This document shows positions 27,133 through 39,583 of a stretch of 64,000 bases of DNA, in pieces. The notes below the pieces were generated by a model, which saw only the letters and a list, made by a program, of their open reading frames with translations, did not search any database and was not told where the DNA came from. The stretch is taken from the NCBI GenBank assembly GCA_018466975.1, contig CM031561.1, positions 3,162,001-3,226,000 on the forward strand, given 5' to 3'. Source of the DNA: Sparassis latifolia (Eukaryota > Basidiomycota > Agaricomycetes > Polyporales > Sparassidaceae). The translations under genes and the position numbers were made by a program. The stretch's first letter is position 1, and every line of letters begins with the position of its first letter.

Positions 27133-28106
27133 ATGAGCGCACCGCCACCCAATGTTCCATCCGTCCTTCTTCCAGAACTCCTCGGGTTTGTACCACAATT
27201 ACTACTCGATGACATCATAAACATCGCCAACGATGCTGCACGGGAAGCAGTGGAGGGAATGCAAGAGTTCCTTGAACGGCGAGACGCTGAGCGCGTGAAG
27301 GAAGCCGAGGCAGCAGGCAAAGACAGAGATGCAGCAGACAGACTCGAAGCAGAGAGTATGGAAGAGCTGGAGAAGGGCATAAATTCATTCCAAACATTGC
27401 TCGAGTCGCACGTCGACATCGCCTTCGACTTTTTCGAGGCGTGGTCGCTACGGAACATCTTCGCCATACCGGCCGACTTGCAGATCGTCGCACCTCACCA
27501 CAAGGGAACCAACTTGGAGCAGCCAACAGAGAAAGAGGCAGAGCTGCTCGCAGATATAAGAGATCTTCGCAGGAAGATTCATGCAGTACGTTGCACCCTT
27601 CTACATGAGAATTCGTATCGTCTTATGTCCCACAGCAAAAGAAACTCCAGAGACTTTATACCCGCGCAGCGCGCATGTCCTCCACACAGCTCACGCACTC
27701 GCAGAAACGTCTCGAAAGGCTCTCCTTCCTTCGCGCACCGCAGCTGCAGGCGCTGCTCTCGCTGTCGGACGAGTTCCACGCGATGTACACGTCTGTCGCG
27801 GGACTACCGCCGCTCGACCCGTCTCTCACGGCCGCAGAGCAGGCGGTTGCGGAGCCCGGGAAACGGCCGTGGGAGACGAGTAAGACTGGGTATCTGAACT
27901 GGGCGGTCGAGCAGCTGATGGCGCGGGCGAAGCGGAGCGTCAAGGGCGGCGAAGGCGAGTTCGGGAGGGGCAGCGCTGCGGCTGCAGATGCGTACGGTGT
28001 GGGTAGTGCGGACGACGTCAAGGAGGCATTGGAGACCGTCGCGGGCGCTGGGGCTGTCGCAGAATTAGGCCGGAGGGAGGGTCAGGTCGAGACGGATACC
28101 CAGTGA
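27133..28106 (+). CDS. MIS12: Kinetochore protein Mis12/Mtw1
   Basis: 307 residues, exons 27133-27585 and 27636-28106, with a 50-bp GT-AG intron at phase 0. The N-terminus LLPELLGFVPQLLLDDIINIANDAAREAVEGM is the signature helical head of the Mis12 family (shown here as a pattern around residues 9-40: ELLGF, QLLLDDIINIAN). Two coiled-coil stretches follow (LEKGINSFQTLLESHVD; LLADIRDLRRKIHA continuing into QKKLQRLYTR). The C-terminus is Ala/Gly-rich and less conserved. Mis12/Mtw1 is the scaffold subunit of the MIND complex linking inner kinetochore to Ndc80 and KNL1, and is normally essential. The length fits the fungal family. An antisense frame over its 5' half is a shadow. Confidence 0.9.
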
Positions 28107-28688
28107 TGCGTTGGCGTGAAGTATGGACTGTAGTATAGTGAACTGTTGTATGAACAAGATGAGCATATTAATGATACAGATCGAAGTGGGTACGGACTGG
28201 AGTACTGAAGTCAGACGTTCTCCTCTTACCTGCCGGTCCCGCCCTTCCCAAAAAAAGTATTCCGAACCAAAATACTCCGGAGGACCTTGGCGTAGCTTCC
28301 ACAGTCGCGAACCACGGTACGGTCGAATTGCCCGACAGGACGCTCTCATGGACACGAAAATGAACTAGATCTTCGCGACGAGGACGATATTACCGTTGGG
28401 TAAGTAAGCAACGTTCCCACTCCTACCGCCGCGCATGACCATGGTGTATATCTGGGGTCCTGTAGGCGTGATAATGATGAATCAGTTAATGTTGATAGAC
28501 ATGCAAGAACATCGAGTGACGCAATGGGCGTTAGCATGGTAACTGCGAGCGCAGCATGAGCGCTCATTGATTATATGCACTCGTCATTCAACTTTATACA
28601 TCAGATTTTTCTCTTGATTTCCTGTAAGTACTGTTAATGAATACTAGCTTAATCATTATAAGCACTTGTCTCTCAGTATCGCTATATT

Positions 28689-29410
28689 TTACAACTTGAG
28701 GAACTCAGCGACGAGCTTCATGAACTTTTCTCTCTCCTCCCACTGGCAAAAGGTGTGTGGCTGGAGTTCTCGAAGGTGACCCACTTGACCTTGGAGATCT
28801 TCTGGAAGAAGGGCGCGACGACGAAGTCTTGCGCCATGTCCCCGCGCCCATTGATGAGGAACGTGGGCACGCGGACAAGGTGCAGGCGGTCAATGACCGT
28901 CCAATCTTTCATGATCCTGCAATCGCGATAAATTTCTACTGCACGGAAAATTGATCAACGAGGACTTACGGAGAGCTGCTAACAGATGTATCAGCGTCGT
29001 CCGCAAGATTCTGATTCAAAGAGTAAACCAGCTCAGCCGGCACTGGCTTCACTGTGCATCCATGAATGGCGTGACGGTGGAACTGCGCTTGCGCGGCGAG
29101 GTATTTCACCCTATCCTACTTCTGCATCGCCAGCCCCTCCTGCGCCTCCTTGGACATGTTCTGCGAGAGCTTCGCACACGGCTCCTTCCACAAGCTGAGC
29201 GCTGCGAGCGAGTCCGCGAGAATCAAGCGGCGCAGCCCCGCATGTTGCATGCGCACCTCGAACTCCGAGGCGAGGATCCCACCCCACGAGTGCCCGAGGA
29301 TGTCGTAGGAGTTTTGGATCGAGAAGTGCGTGAGCACGTTCAAGAGCTCGCGAACGTCCAGAAGGAGGGCGGCTTCTCGGGGAGGTGAGTGGAGCGCGCG
29401 TTCCCAATAT
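28689..29410 (-). pseudogene. S33 proline-iminopeptidase-like pseudogene, copy 2
   Basis: Minus strand. The first ~70 codons (oxyanion box included) are missing. The remaining protein reads from IGNAR (about 29,410) through the intact elbow ILGHSWGG to ADSLAALSLW. Codons between SFWTF and ELLNVL are deleted, a TAG interrupts after EGLAMQK (about 29,117), and a one-base loss in the T run near 28,754 shifts the frame at SHTPF, after which the normal WEEREKF ending is out of frame. The intron before the last exon (about 28,920-28,973) is at the family position. Not functional. Confidence 0.85.
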
Positions 29411-30664
29411 CAGAAACTTGCACCACGAGTAATTCAATAACACCCACCTCTTCAGCCATAGGAACTCCTGAGGCAATATTCCACGGCAGGTTTCAAGCAA
29501 GTCCAGACAGGAATCAGGTTCAAGTACGTGGCAAGGCAGTCAAGACAGACCTTCAGAAATAAGACAGTTCCATGCTGGTGAGCCGTTCAGCGAGTCCTGT
29601 CATCCTTACAGCCTATTTCACCCCAATGCTTGTCATGATCAGTATCCAATATTCAATATTCATGTTCCGCACAGCACAAAGTTTCATAACTCTATTATTA
29701 CGAAGTCACATCCGAGACACTCGGACAGTCAGAGAGGGCGCCGGCAACTGCCTGCCGACGGTGTCCGCTTTGGCAACCGTACTGTTCGAGTGCTTTCGGC
29801 ACGCTTTCGGCGTCAGTTTGCCATGTCCTCGTTACGCACCCGATAATAGTTTTCCTACTCAATCCTTTCGACGTCGTGGTACAACGCAGACTGGGGCGAT
29901 CAGAATCCTGATCAAAATCAGTATTGATAAGCTCAAGCAGCCCTTGCCAGCTGGAGGTTCTACCGAATCAGGAATAAGTGCATCCTTTCTCTCTCAACGG
30001 CGTGGTAGGTCTACTGCTAGATTTTGTAACCAGGTATCAGGTAACAGACCTCATGCTTACAGGGACTTCGCAGGGGTGATGTTGCCGCCGATTGGATTGC
30101 GAAAACGCGCCGCTTGTCATTTTGACAAATGCAATCAAGGCATGTCGACTTCCATTACAACCTGTTCTTCTGCCGCCTGCGCGTAAACGCAGGCACGATT
30201 GTTGCGTGCGGCTCCAATTCCCAGTGACATGCTAGTAGGCCTTACAGGACACGTACGGCATCAGTGTACTGAAGTCTCTGGACCCTTCGAACACCGACCT
30301 AGTCTCCCGCTGGTCTTCACCCTCTTATGCTCTAAGACTTCTTAAGCTTCGACGGGCGTTAATTGAAGGTGTGAGTCTTGGAGATGTATGGTAACCCAAA
30401 ACAGCGCAGCGCCCATCCCCTCGTGTCTCGGTGATAACGTCAGTTGCCATGTAAGCTCCGTTCTCGGATGCACATCCACATGTGCCCATAGTTCTGGTCT
30501 ACAGCATCTGCTATATAAGTGCCATCAACGTCGAGAGATGTGCGAATCCTCTCTTCGATAGGCGCTACCCAGCCAGACAGATCCACCGTAACTCACCCCG
30601 CGTCGTTGCCAATCCGCAATTCTCGGTCACCTGGAATTCGACCGTGCCCCACCGTTCATGCACC
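29411..30664. other. No supported gene
   Basis: Between the S33 pseudogene and the dynamin-like gene. A plus-strand frame at 29,572-30,186 shows no domain, no typical intron signals and atypical composition; I treat it as chance. The proximal part before 30,665 should hold the promoter of the dynamin-like gene. Confidence 0.5.
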
Positions 30665-33492
30665 ATGTATAAGAAGTCCCGTCTGCGAAGACTTGACACC
30701 ACCTCTCCACTCTCGCCCTCCCAACATTTTCACTCCGACGATATGCGAAAAGCCCCTCCCCACACTTCGGTTACTAGCGGCCGCGATGGTGGCTCAGCTG
30801 GTGTCGGATTGTCCGACAAGCAGTATTCGGCAGGGAGACGCAAGATGCTTGACCTGATCAACCGCTTGCATAAGACCGGGTTAGTGCATCGTCCGGACCG
30901 CATTCAGTTGCGAACTCATTGATATGCGTGCAGGGTACAAAAGGAAATCGACTTACCTGTGATAGCTGTCATAGGCTCTCAGAGTGCGGGGAAGTCCTCG
31001 CTTATAGAATCCATCTCCGGCATCACTCTACCCAGAGCGAGTGGGACGTGTACAAGGTACTTATTCTCGCATGATTGTTTGTTGCACTTCCTCACCAAGG
31101 ACCTCGCAGATGCCCGACAGAATGCACGCTGTCATTTTCCGCAGAACCTTGGAGATGTGTTGTCTCCCTCCGCTTCACTACGAATGAGAATGGCGAGACC
31201 ATTCCCGTTCGCAATGACCCCTTCGGTCCCCCGATCTTTGACAAGCCCGACGTTGAAGAGCGGCTCCGACGAGCACAGCGCGCGATCCTGAATCCGAGCA
31301 TTCATGCTCGTGACTTTCTCGAGGGTGTGGACGAGGATCCCGTCACCCGGGAACGCACTTTCTCGACCAACTGTGTGTCTCTAAGTATCAGCGGCCCTGA
31401 TGTCGCAGATCTGTCGTTCTGTGATCTGCCAGGTGTGTGCCTTTTTTGACTGTAAATATACTCAGTTGACAACGTCGTTTAGGTCTTATCGCCACCGAAG
31501 GAACTGGTGCCATGAAGGGCGACATACAGCTCGTGAAGAGTCTAGTCGCGTCCTACATCGAAAAGCCAAGCTGTATAATTTTACTCACTGTCGCCTGCGA
31601 GAGTAAGCAGTGATTACACCTTCTTCTGACATGTTCTCATGGCCCTCACTCGCTCAGCGGATTTTGAAAATCAAGGCGCGCACCAATTGGCTAGAGAGTA
31701 CGATCCGGACGGGAAGCGCACGATTGGTGAGGATCTCTGGTCGTTCCGTACTAACATGCATCGGACTGACGCTCCGACCAATAGGTGTTCTAACTAAACC
31801 CGACCGGATACCCTTGGGAGAAGAGGAACGATGGCTCCGATTCATCAAGAACGAGTCTGAGCCTCTAGAAAACGGTTGGTTCGGTGTGAAACAACCAGAT
31901 TCACGTGCTCTAGCGGCTGGCATTACCTGGAGCGAAGCACGCGAACTAGAGCGAGAGTTCTTCTCGTCTACGTCGCCGTGGGCTGGTGTGGATCTGCAGA
32001 TCCAGCGTCACTTCGGGACGGCAAACCTGACGGATCGTTGCAGCTCGATCCTGTCCGGTCTCATTGCAAAACGGTCGGTTCTCCATACTTAATATTAGTT
32101 GTGCCTTTCTGAATCCGTCTTCATCAGACTTCCGGAGATACAGAGCGAACTGCAAGACATGCTGCAGAAGACGGAGAATAATCTTCGCCAACTGCCGAAA
32201 CCCCCCTCGAGCGACGCTCTGGGCGAGGTCTTCAACCTGCTCACGCAGTTCTCGGGAAGTCTTGCTGAGTATCTCGAGGGAACGCCAGAACCGGACGGTC
32301 TTTTGCAATCCATTAGGCCCATAAAGGAGGTGTTCCGCCAGGATATTCTCACAACCGCGCCGGACTTCCGTCCTTACGGGAGGTTACCGTTACCGAACGA
32401 GCCGCAGGATAATCGCCGTTTCATTGCTCCGGAATTCTTGTCTCACGAGACCGTGTTCGTACCCAGCGACGACGCAAATGCCGTCTACATCGACGATGTT
32501 ATGGAGCGAGCAAACCAGTACGTCTACTCTTCTTCTAGCGTGAGGCAGAAATCTGAAAGATTTGTGCCTATGAAGGTCTATCACGCGCCAGCTTCCTGGC
32601 TATTTCCCCTTCGTTGTGGTGGAACAGTACATCCAAGATGTCATTGGGACTTGGGAAGGGCCCACGAGAACTCTCTTCGACGCTGTCCAGCACATACTCA
32701 TCCAGAAGATCAAGCAATTCATCGAGATTCACTTCGAACAATATCCTCTCCTACAACAACGCGTGGCGTAAGCGACATTCGTGTCTTAGGTGCTCAACCT
32801 TGCTAACAACTGCTTTCAGAGCTATCGTCACGTCATACATTCTAGAATGTTCAGATCAGACGAAGAGTCACCTGGACTGGTTGCTTGCGCTGGAGAAGCG
32901 CCCTCGCACGCTGAACGAGCATTACTACAGGGACTACAGAGACAAGTTCCTAGCGCACTACAAGGGGTGCCGCCCGCAATATGGCAACACGTCCTTGGTG
33001 GAGAAGCTCGCGCAGTATAATCCATCCGGACAAGACGCCTCGCTGAATGACAGTGTCTCTCAAATTGTGCAGGGCTTTGCTGGGCTCGGGATCTACGGCA
33101 TCAACCCGGTTGATTTACCCAAGGTTCTACCCACTGATCCCTTCGAGCCTGCTATCGACGTCATGGCAAGCGTCCGCGCATACTTCCAAGGTGAACCCCT
33201 TCGTCCTTGCGTATTGGGAGCTCTGTACTGATGCCCCGCAGTGGCGTACAAGCGCTTCACAGACAACATCCCGAATGCCATCGACCACGACCTGATCCTT
33301 GGCCTCAAGCGCGACCATGCGTTGGAAAAGGCATTGCGGAAGGGGCTCGGGATCGGGGGCACTGATGCCGACGTCCAATGTGGCGAGTACATCCGGGAGC
33401 CTCCTAATGTCCTGTTGAAGAGAGAAGAACTGCAGAAAAAGCGAGAACGGTTAGTGTCGGCGAGGAAGGAGCTGATGGATCTCTGGCTTTGA
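30665..33492 (+). CDS. Dynamin-superfamily GTPase, Mx/Vps1-like
   Basis: Ten exons: 30665-30879, 30934-31056, 31110-31432, 31483-31602, 31658-31726, 31785-32073, 32128-32517, 32576-32767, 32820-33190 and 33242-33492; 780 residues. All nine introns are 49-59 bp, GT-AG, and preserve frame. G1 is GSQSAGKSS (about residue 86), G3 DLPG (about 218) and G4 TKPD (about 287). The switch region has the Mx-like GTCTRCPTEC. The middle/stalk region follows, and the C-terminal part resembles a GTPase effector domain. There is no PH domain or proline-rich tail, so it is closer to Mx/Vps1-like dynamins than to endocytic dynamins. Such proteins assemble on membranes and divide or remodel them using GTP. ATG 30743 is an alternative in-frame start. 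Confidence 0.92.
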
Positions 33493-34150
33493 GCTGTGAA
33501 CGTCGTTTCTCCACATATATCTGATGCGTTATCTCTGTACGTGCGATGCTTGTCTTTGTCCCATACAATGCCACACCGTATACATCTTGAGACCGTTGAT
33601 CAGAGGAAGGCCGGCGCCCAAGTTGACCGATACACTCTGTACGATGATACGTGACATACGTCTTCTATTATTCGGCCTACAGAAATAAGTAACCAGTTCG
33701 ATGGCGCACAGACTCCTTAAGCGCCAATATATAGCGACTGAACTCACAGTTTTACTTCTCAACGCCTCATCGACATCTGCAACAAGTGTCTTCCTACCTG
33801 CCCTTCAAATTCAGCGCCACAAACGCGACCGTGACGTCGTCACGCGTATTGATCACGTGCTGGGAGTAAATAATCAAGTATGCGGGCGTTACAATCATAA
33901 TGCTGAAGTGTTATGTCATGTCGAGCAACCAGAGTGGCGACGTCTCGCAGTCACAGAGGCATCTCATTAATGAAGATGCTTCACCAGGGTATAGAAGTAT
34001 TTTCGCGGTAGACGGCTCCAATAGTTCAGTTCCTCGTTGGCTTCCACTCTCATTAGTGCGTTCTGCCGTCTTCTGGCGGTGAATGTATCCTGACAGTCGC
34101 AAAACTCTTAGCTGGCATTGACCACGGCGGCGTTAGCTGTGCCTGCCGTT
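33493..34150. other. No supported gene
   Basis: 660 bp between the dynamin-like and TMEM242-like genes; only short frames. It should hold the terminator of the first and promoter of the second. The segment 34,111-34,150 has a counterpart at 52,624, upstream of the dead copy of the second gene. Confidence 0.5.
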
Positions 34151-34851
34151 ATGCTTTGGCGCCAGCGAGGTGTCGCGCTTTCTAGGACACTGGCAGACGC
34201 ACCACCACCACCGCCACCGCGGCGGACAGTATCAGGAGGCACTATCCTTCCACGCAGCACAGCATCAGGAGGTGCTCCTCCACCACGTCGAACGGTCGCT
34301 CTACCTCCCATAGTGCCCCAGCGAGCCTCTCCATCGTCATCGCAATCGTCTACCATGCAGGCCGGCGGACCGACTTTGATTCCGGATGCAGAGGATAATT
34401 TCAATGGCGCGCTATACACCATGAAAGCGTTTGGCATCGCTACGCTACTCGTTACCGTCGGAGCCGGGACGGCGGTTTGGGGCATAAAGACCGCACTGGG
34501 CGTACGCGACGTGAGTGTGCTCAGCCTGAAGTTTTCGTGTATTCTCATCCTGTGCAGACCCAGGAATTCGCGGATCGCGTGCGGATGTTCATCGTGAAAC
34601 GCATGCCTGTGTTATCTTACCGGATATACCGACCGCTAGGCCTCGAGGACGAGGAGCTTGACGCAAAGTCGGTATCTACCTTGTCTCAACCACATCCTGA
34701 TGATGTGCTTCAGTGGTCTTGGCCGGACGCAGAGAAACGGCTGAAGGCTGCGTTTGAGAGAGATGGTTTTATGGGTTGGGCGGAAGCCGCAGTGACAGAG
34801 CTGGAAGCCGAAGGACAGGTAGAGCGTGTCCGCAGGGGCCATATATCCTGA
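34151..34851 (+). CDS. TMEM242-like small membrane protein
   Basis: 217 residues from ATG 34151 in exons 34151-34510 and 34558-34851 (47-bp GT-AG intron, phase 0). An internal ATG at 34355 (MQAGGPTLIPDAEDNFNG) may be the true start, because the upstream 68 residues are only proline-rich. The core is ALYTMKAFGIATLLVTVGAG and VWGIKTALGVRDTQEFADRV, two close hydrophobic helices and an amphipathic segment, which resembles TMEM242, a mitochondrial inner-membrane assembly factor in animals. The C-terminal half (QWSWPDAEKRLKAAFERDGF, WAEAAVTELEAEGQVERVRR) is helical and charged. The assignment is by pattern only. A decayed copy lies at 52,624-53,273. Confidence 0.55.
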
Positions 34852-35083
34852 TTACCTGTCCATGGGTTTCTAGTCTTTTTAGGGAGATCCACGCAGCCTA
34901 CACGATCTAAGTCTCTCTCCTCAGGCGTAGTACTTGAAAGTAGTGCAGCGGCCTGCCAGCTGCAACATTCACCCAGACAAAGTTACGATTCAAACAACGC
35001 TGACTGTGCAGGTTACACCGGGTCACAAACGCTATGTGTACACAAGATTGGGTACCAGACGGTATCATACTAGTTATCCTAAG

Positions 35084-36290
35084 CTATGCCAAACGGTTAA
35101 CCGTCATATCCGAGGCCTTAGTACGGAGATTGGGATACGATCCACCCTTGAACGTCATCATCGACAGGTCATTTGTGAGATCAGTCCCGCCAGCCGTCGT
35201 CGACCGTCCCGTCTCGTCGCGGAATCTGAGCGCGGAGAGGTTTGCCTCTGTGACTGTCTCGTTCGACCATGCACGCCCAAGACTAACACGGAGGATCACG
35301 AGCTCCGGTGCGATACACTGTATGACTACGTGAGTGACCTTTACACCACCGGAACCAGAGCAACAAATAGGCGCACTGCAATTTGGGAAACCAGAGGAAT
35401 GAACAAATTCTCTGCCGTATTCCCTAAGCCGTAGAGGATAATGAAGACCAAAGAAACGAGACCGTAGGGAAGTGCAGATTCCAGCAGCATCGTGGCAATG
35501 CCAGTGTAAGTCTTTCCGTATTTCTTTCCGAGGGGCGTATTGATAATCTGCCGACGCATCCAGAAAAGACGCGTGATGAGGAGAATGGTAAGTAGGATGT
35601 TGAGAGACATTGACATCGACCAGTAAGCAATGGAGAAGTTAAGCGTTGCGCTGGCCCAGAGGCTTGAAGCTGGCTGAGCGGCCTGAACGGTAGTGAGTAT
35701 GGATAAAACTGGATGATAGAAAGTGGTTAATCAAGCGGGCCAATGGAGAAGGACATTATGACTCACTAGTCGATGCCAACCACATCAACGTTGGAATCAC
35801 TACGATATACCACTTCCTCCAGATAACGTGGACGCGGTAAAGCTTGATTCCACGGTAAATAATCGAAATGGAAAGTTTGCTAGTGAATTTCCTCACCAAG
35901 GACCCGTCGGCTAAGAAGGTAGAGACGAGAGTCGCTGAGTTACCGAGGGTGTTTATGGGGAGTGCTTGCTGCTGCATTAAAAGGCAAGCGCACGCGAGCT
36001 CGCTGAAATGCATGTTGATACAGATGTTGATGCTGGCCAAAACGAACAACATCGTGACGAAAGCCAGCCATTTCCAATTGTTCTTCTTTTTTTCAAGAAT
36101 TAGATAGTATACGCATGCGAAGTAGACGACGATGTGTACGCCTACGGTGAAAGCAGGATCATGAGCGGATGCGACGAGCGAAGAGCATTCACCGACCGTA
36201 GGCGACACAGCCAATGAAGACAGCAGCAAGGTTAGTCTGCTCAAACCAGAGATCGGGGGCTGGTTCATCGGTAGCATACGGATTGGTCAT
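35084..36290 (-). CDS. Seven-transmembrane fungal protein, copy A
   Basis: Five exons: 36290-36197, 36141-35897, 35842-35767, 35708-35377 and 35317-35084; 326 residues with all GT-AG introns keeping frame. Seven hydrophobic helices can be traced: FIGCVAYGVHIVVYFACVYY, LAFVTMLFVLASINICINM, TLGNSATLVSTFL, WYIVVIPTLMWLAST, MSLNILLTILLITRLF, ESALPYGLVSLVFIILYG and FIPLVSQIACIAPELVILRV. The C-tail is cytosolic-looking (AWSNETVTEANLS). The N-terminus MTNPYATDEPAPDLWFEQT is polar. It matches copy B (50,811-52,013) exon for exon; exon 1 is 94 bp and exon 3 76 bp in both. An uncharacterised basidiomycete 7-TM family with GPCR-like topology, but no recognised receptor motifs. Confidence 0.8.
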
Positions 36291-37377
36291 CGTGGTGGAA
36301 CGCAAGGAATATCCGCAGCCTACAGACCAATCTGTAACCGCGACAGGAGATCGAAAGCTTTATACCACAAGATGAGGAACTCAGCGTGAGTACCACCAAG
36401 CTTCTTTCCCGTCCCCTCACGATCAGACACATCATTCGCCGCCGAAAAGATAGTTAGATTCTGACTGCTTGCGCCCTGAAGCTGAATTAGAACTCCTACG
36501 CCTCTGTGCGCTTGGACCGCATGTTTTAGTGAATGATGACTTCGACTTCTGATGTGTCCAGATGACCGAATGGCGTAAGCTACTTCCAGCCGTCTAGCGG
36601 TAGGGACAGTTCATAATTCTGAATGATTATTGATCCCCGTCCTACTCCGCAAAACAGTGAAGACAGGCAGCGCTTTGACAGGACTTACAACATTTAGAGG
36701 CTGCACGCCATGACGACTCAGCGCCCCGCTGATCTAGGGAATAAATGTCAAAGGCTCAATTGTCCGCGTGATATTGGGACTACATACGATTTGATTGACT
36801 TGATGTATTACGCATACTGGGCAGGAGTCCAGAGATTCCAATTCCCATGCCTGAACATCCTTTGTAACATCTTCAAGCTGCCATCGCTTGGGCGCCGTAG
36901 TCACGTATTGCGCAGAAGGCCCGGATAACAGAGCGCCAAACGCAACGGCGATTAAGATCGAGCAACTACTTGATTAAGATTGAGCAACTACTTGTAAACG
37001 GGAAGTTCAACCCAGTCGGAATCAATAACTGAGGTCGCCGCGCCATTAAGGATGGCAGCTGAGATCGAGGGGTTGTCACGATCACTGTCTTGCGCGCTAA
37101 ACCACTGACCAGGCCCTCCAATTGGAATGCTGAAGCTTGAAGCCCCGCTTGCTCTACGAATATGTTTCATTTTACATCTTGCTGGCACATAATATATTTT
37201 TACTTTACAAACGCCGTAGAATGCTGACGTACAAAGTGCTATGCCTGGACTGCAGAATAGTATCAAGACACGGCGAAGAATGATGGATCAGAAATCAGAG
37301 ACGCGGACTGTGCTGCAGGGGTTCAGCTACTGTACAATATCAGAAATTTCAATACCAAGCCATCTCCTCCGGGATAT
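36291..37377. other. No supported gene
   Basis: Nothing beyond short frames, with AT-rich intergenic composition toward 37,200. It holds the promoter of the 7-TM gene (minus) at its left end and the 3' side of the S33 gene at its right end. Confidence 0.5.
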
Positions 37378-38314
37378 CTACAGGTCGAGAAACTCGCCAA
37401 CGAGTCGCATGAATTTCTCCCTCTCCTCCCAGAAAGGGGTGTGGCTCGAGTGCTCGAAGGTTACCCATTTGACCTTCGGTATGTTCTTGAAGAAAGGTGC
37501 GACAACGAAGTCCTGCGCGATGTCCTTTCGCCCGTTCACCACAAACGTGGGCACGCGCACAAGATGCAGGCGATCGACAATCGACCAATCTTTGAGGATG
37601 CTAGATTCGATTAGAGTCAACAGAGCTACAGAACAGAGAAGGAAAGCCTTACGGTGCAGTGGCGACAGTGGGGTCCCCATTCTCTCCGAAGACCTGGTCA
37701 AAAGAATACGCCAGTTCCTTCGGGAACGGCTTCGCCGTGCAACCGTGAACTGCGTGAAACTGCGCTAAAGCAGCTCGGAACTTCGTCGGGTCTTTCATCC
37801 CACCAGCCATACCCTCCTGGACGTCCTTCGGCATGTCTTGCAACAGCTGCATATTCGACTGGTTCCACAAGCTGGACGCTGCAAGGGAGTCTGCGATGAT
37901 GAGGTGTCGCAAGCCGGGAGGCTGCCTGCGCACTTCAAATTCGGAACCAAGCACTCCGCCCCATGAGTGGCCCAAGAGATCGAACGAGTCCTGGATCGAG
38001 AAGTGAGAGAGGAGGTTCACGAGCTCGTCAATGAAGAGATCGATACTCCAAAACACAGGGGGCTTGTCCTTGATATGCGTGGAACGCGCGTTCCCAATCT
38101 GATCGTAGAAAACTACGGGGATAGACTTGTTGGCGAGGTCGGAAAGCGGAAGGAGGTAGTCGTGCGAGAGACCTGGGCCACCGTGGAGGACGACAAGCGG
38201 TGTATGCGTTCGATTGGCAAGATCTCCGAAGACCTTGTAATAGGTCTGGTAGGTCTCGCCCTGGTAGGCGAAGGGTATAGTGCCCTCTGAGACTGCTGCA
38301 GTAGTGGATGCCAT
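37378..38314 (-). CDS. Proline-iminopeptidase-like alpha/beta hydrolase (S33), copy 3
   Basis: 294 residues, exons 38314-37653 and 37600-37378, with a 52-bp GT-AG intron at the same phase-2 site as copy 1. All catalytic elements are present: HGGPG, GHSWGG nucleophile elbow, NGRKDIAQDF acid and HSSHTPFWEE histidine. The frame is open upstream of ATG 38314, but homology begins at MASTTAAVSEGTIPF, so that start is chosen and no signal peptide is predicted. It faces a 7-TM gene on the left and a single-TM protein gene on the right. It is the mirror-image counterpart of copy 4 at 47.6 kb. Confidence 0.92.
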
Positions 38315-39583
38315 TCTAACACAGTGTGAATGCAACAAATCGCACGCAGGAGTTGAGATTCCTCCCACCTTTCTGAGTGAGGGCGACGTGTGGCTGGAAT
38401 TGAACCTGAAGGTGCAGACAGATGAATACTGCGAAAAGCTGGGAGGGAGAGCAAGTTCCTGGCCGCTATATGGAGAACACAGTAACCGGAAGACAGCGGC
38501 TGACACTGGGTGAATAATTGTAAAATATACTAGCGGTGGTGCAATTCCTTCACGCTCGAGATACTTCCATGATCTCTGCGGGCTGGAATGGGGCAGGCCT
38601 GTGACGAAAACGCCTCATCGCCCTGCGAAGCACCGATGCAACTGTTTGCAACGTGACTCACTTCTCATACAGCTTCTTCCCACGAATCGTTGACTTGCAG
38701 AAATGATCATCGAAGATGCTCATCTGCAACACCGGTAACTCGACAGAGATGGAAATGGGGGATGCGTATTGGTGGGACAAAACTGGGGTTCGTTAGAAGT
38801 CGCGAAGACACAAAGATGCGAAGATGCGGCACGTCTGGAACCAGTCCGTCGTTACAGTCCTGCCCTCAGAACTCACTCCGGTCATATGGCGAGTACCTAC
38901 CTATCAAAGTGGACGACGGCGCCGGAAAAGCTGCTTCGCGGGAGCTATCGAGTGGCGGTTATCGATCGTTCGTGGCGTTCCTGATTGGGCGCCCGATATA
39001 CTAATCAGAGCTTAACCATTTAGCTAAATATTCTGAAGAGAGACGCTCCGAAATCTTGGGAGAAGCTTCGTCGACTAACGCTTCCTGTGCTCATGATCTC
39101 GGGCTTGTAGTATGTGGTGCGATTGAGTGAATATTACGGAGTGACGGTGCGTCACTACATGCACGCCTAAGATTGAGTGCAGTCATCATTGAATATTATT
39201 GAACGTTGAATTGGAGGGGCGATTGCAATGGAAGCAGAAGCAAATGCTGGTGCTGTTGGCTGTATGGATCCGAAGCTGTGGGGTCCTTATGGATCCGAAG
39301 TCGTGGGGCCCCGCCGTGGTGCGGCGGAGTACTGATACTGAACAGGTTCGGATGAATACCGTTGCACACAGACGTGTCAAGCCTTTGGACAGCAGGGCTA
39401 CTATTATTCGCTCGTGAGTACTGTACTTGAGTCTCGATTGAGGTTAGCATCCAACAATTCGTGACTTGATACATCGAGATTTTAGTAACCGTGTTGACAT
39501 TGCGCCGAGTGCGTCTGGTAGATAGCATAGGACATCACCTTCCCTCGACGATTGAGCTCTTCGTTTGTTGCTGCGTCACCGTC
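38315..39583. other. No supported gene; divergent promoter region
   Basis: 1.27 kb between the divergent S33 gene and the single-TM protein gene. Short frames only. Around 39,230-39,310 short direct repeats occur (TATGGATCCGAAG twice; TGTGGGG/CGTGGGG). Confidence 0.5.

Noticed and set aside
26922..27467. 181-codon minus-strand frame overlapping MIS12
   Set aside because: Shadow of the MIS12 coding exon; Ser/Ala-rich translation without domain.
29572..30186. 204-codon plus-strand frame
   Set aside because: No recognised domain, no introns, atypical composition for this genome; possible but unsupported.
35341..35616. Reading the 7-TM copy A frame straight through to LFVALVPVV as its C-terminus
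   Set aside because: Splicing at GTGCGC (35376) to 35317 gives the conserved seventh helix seen in copy B.
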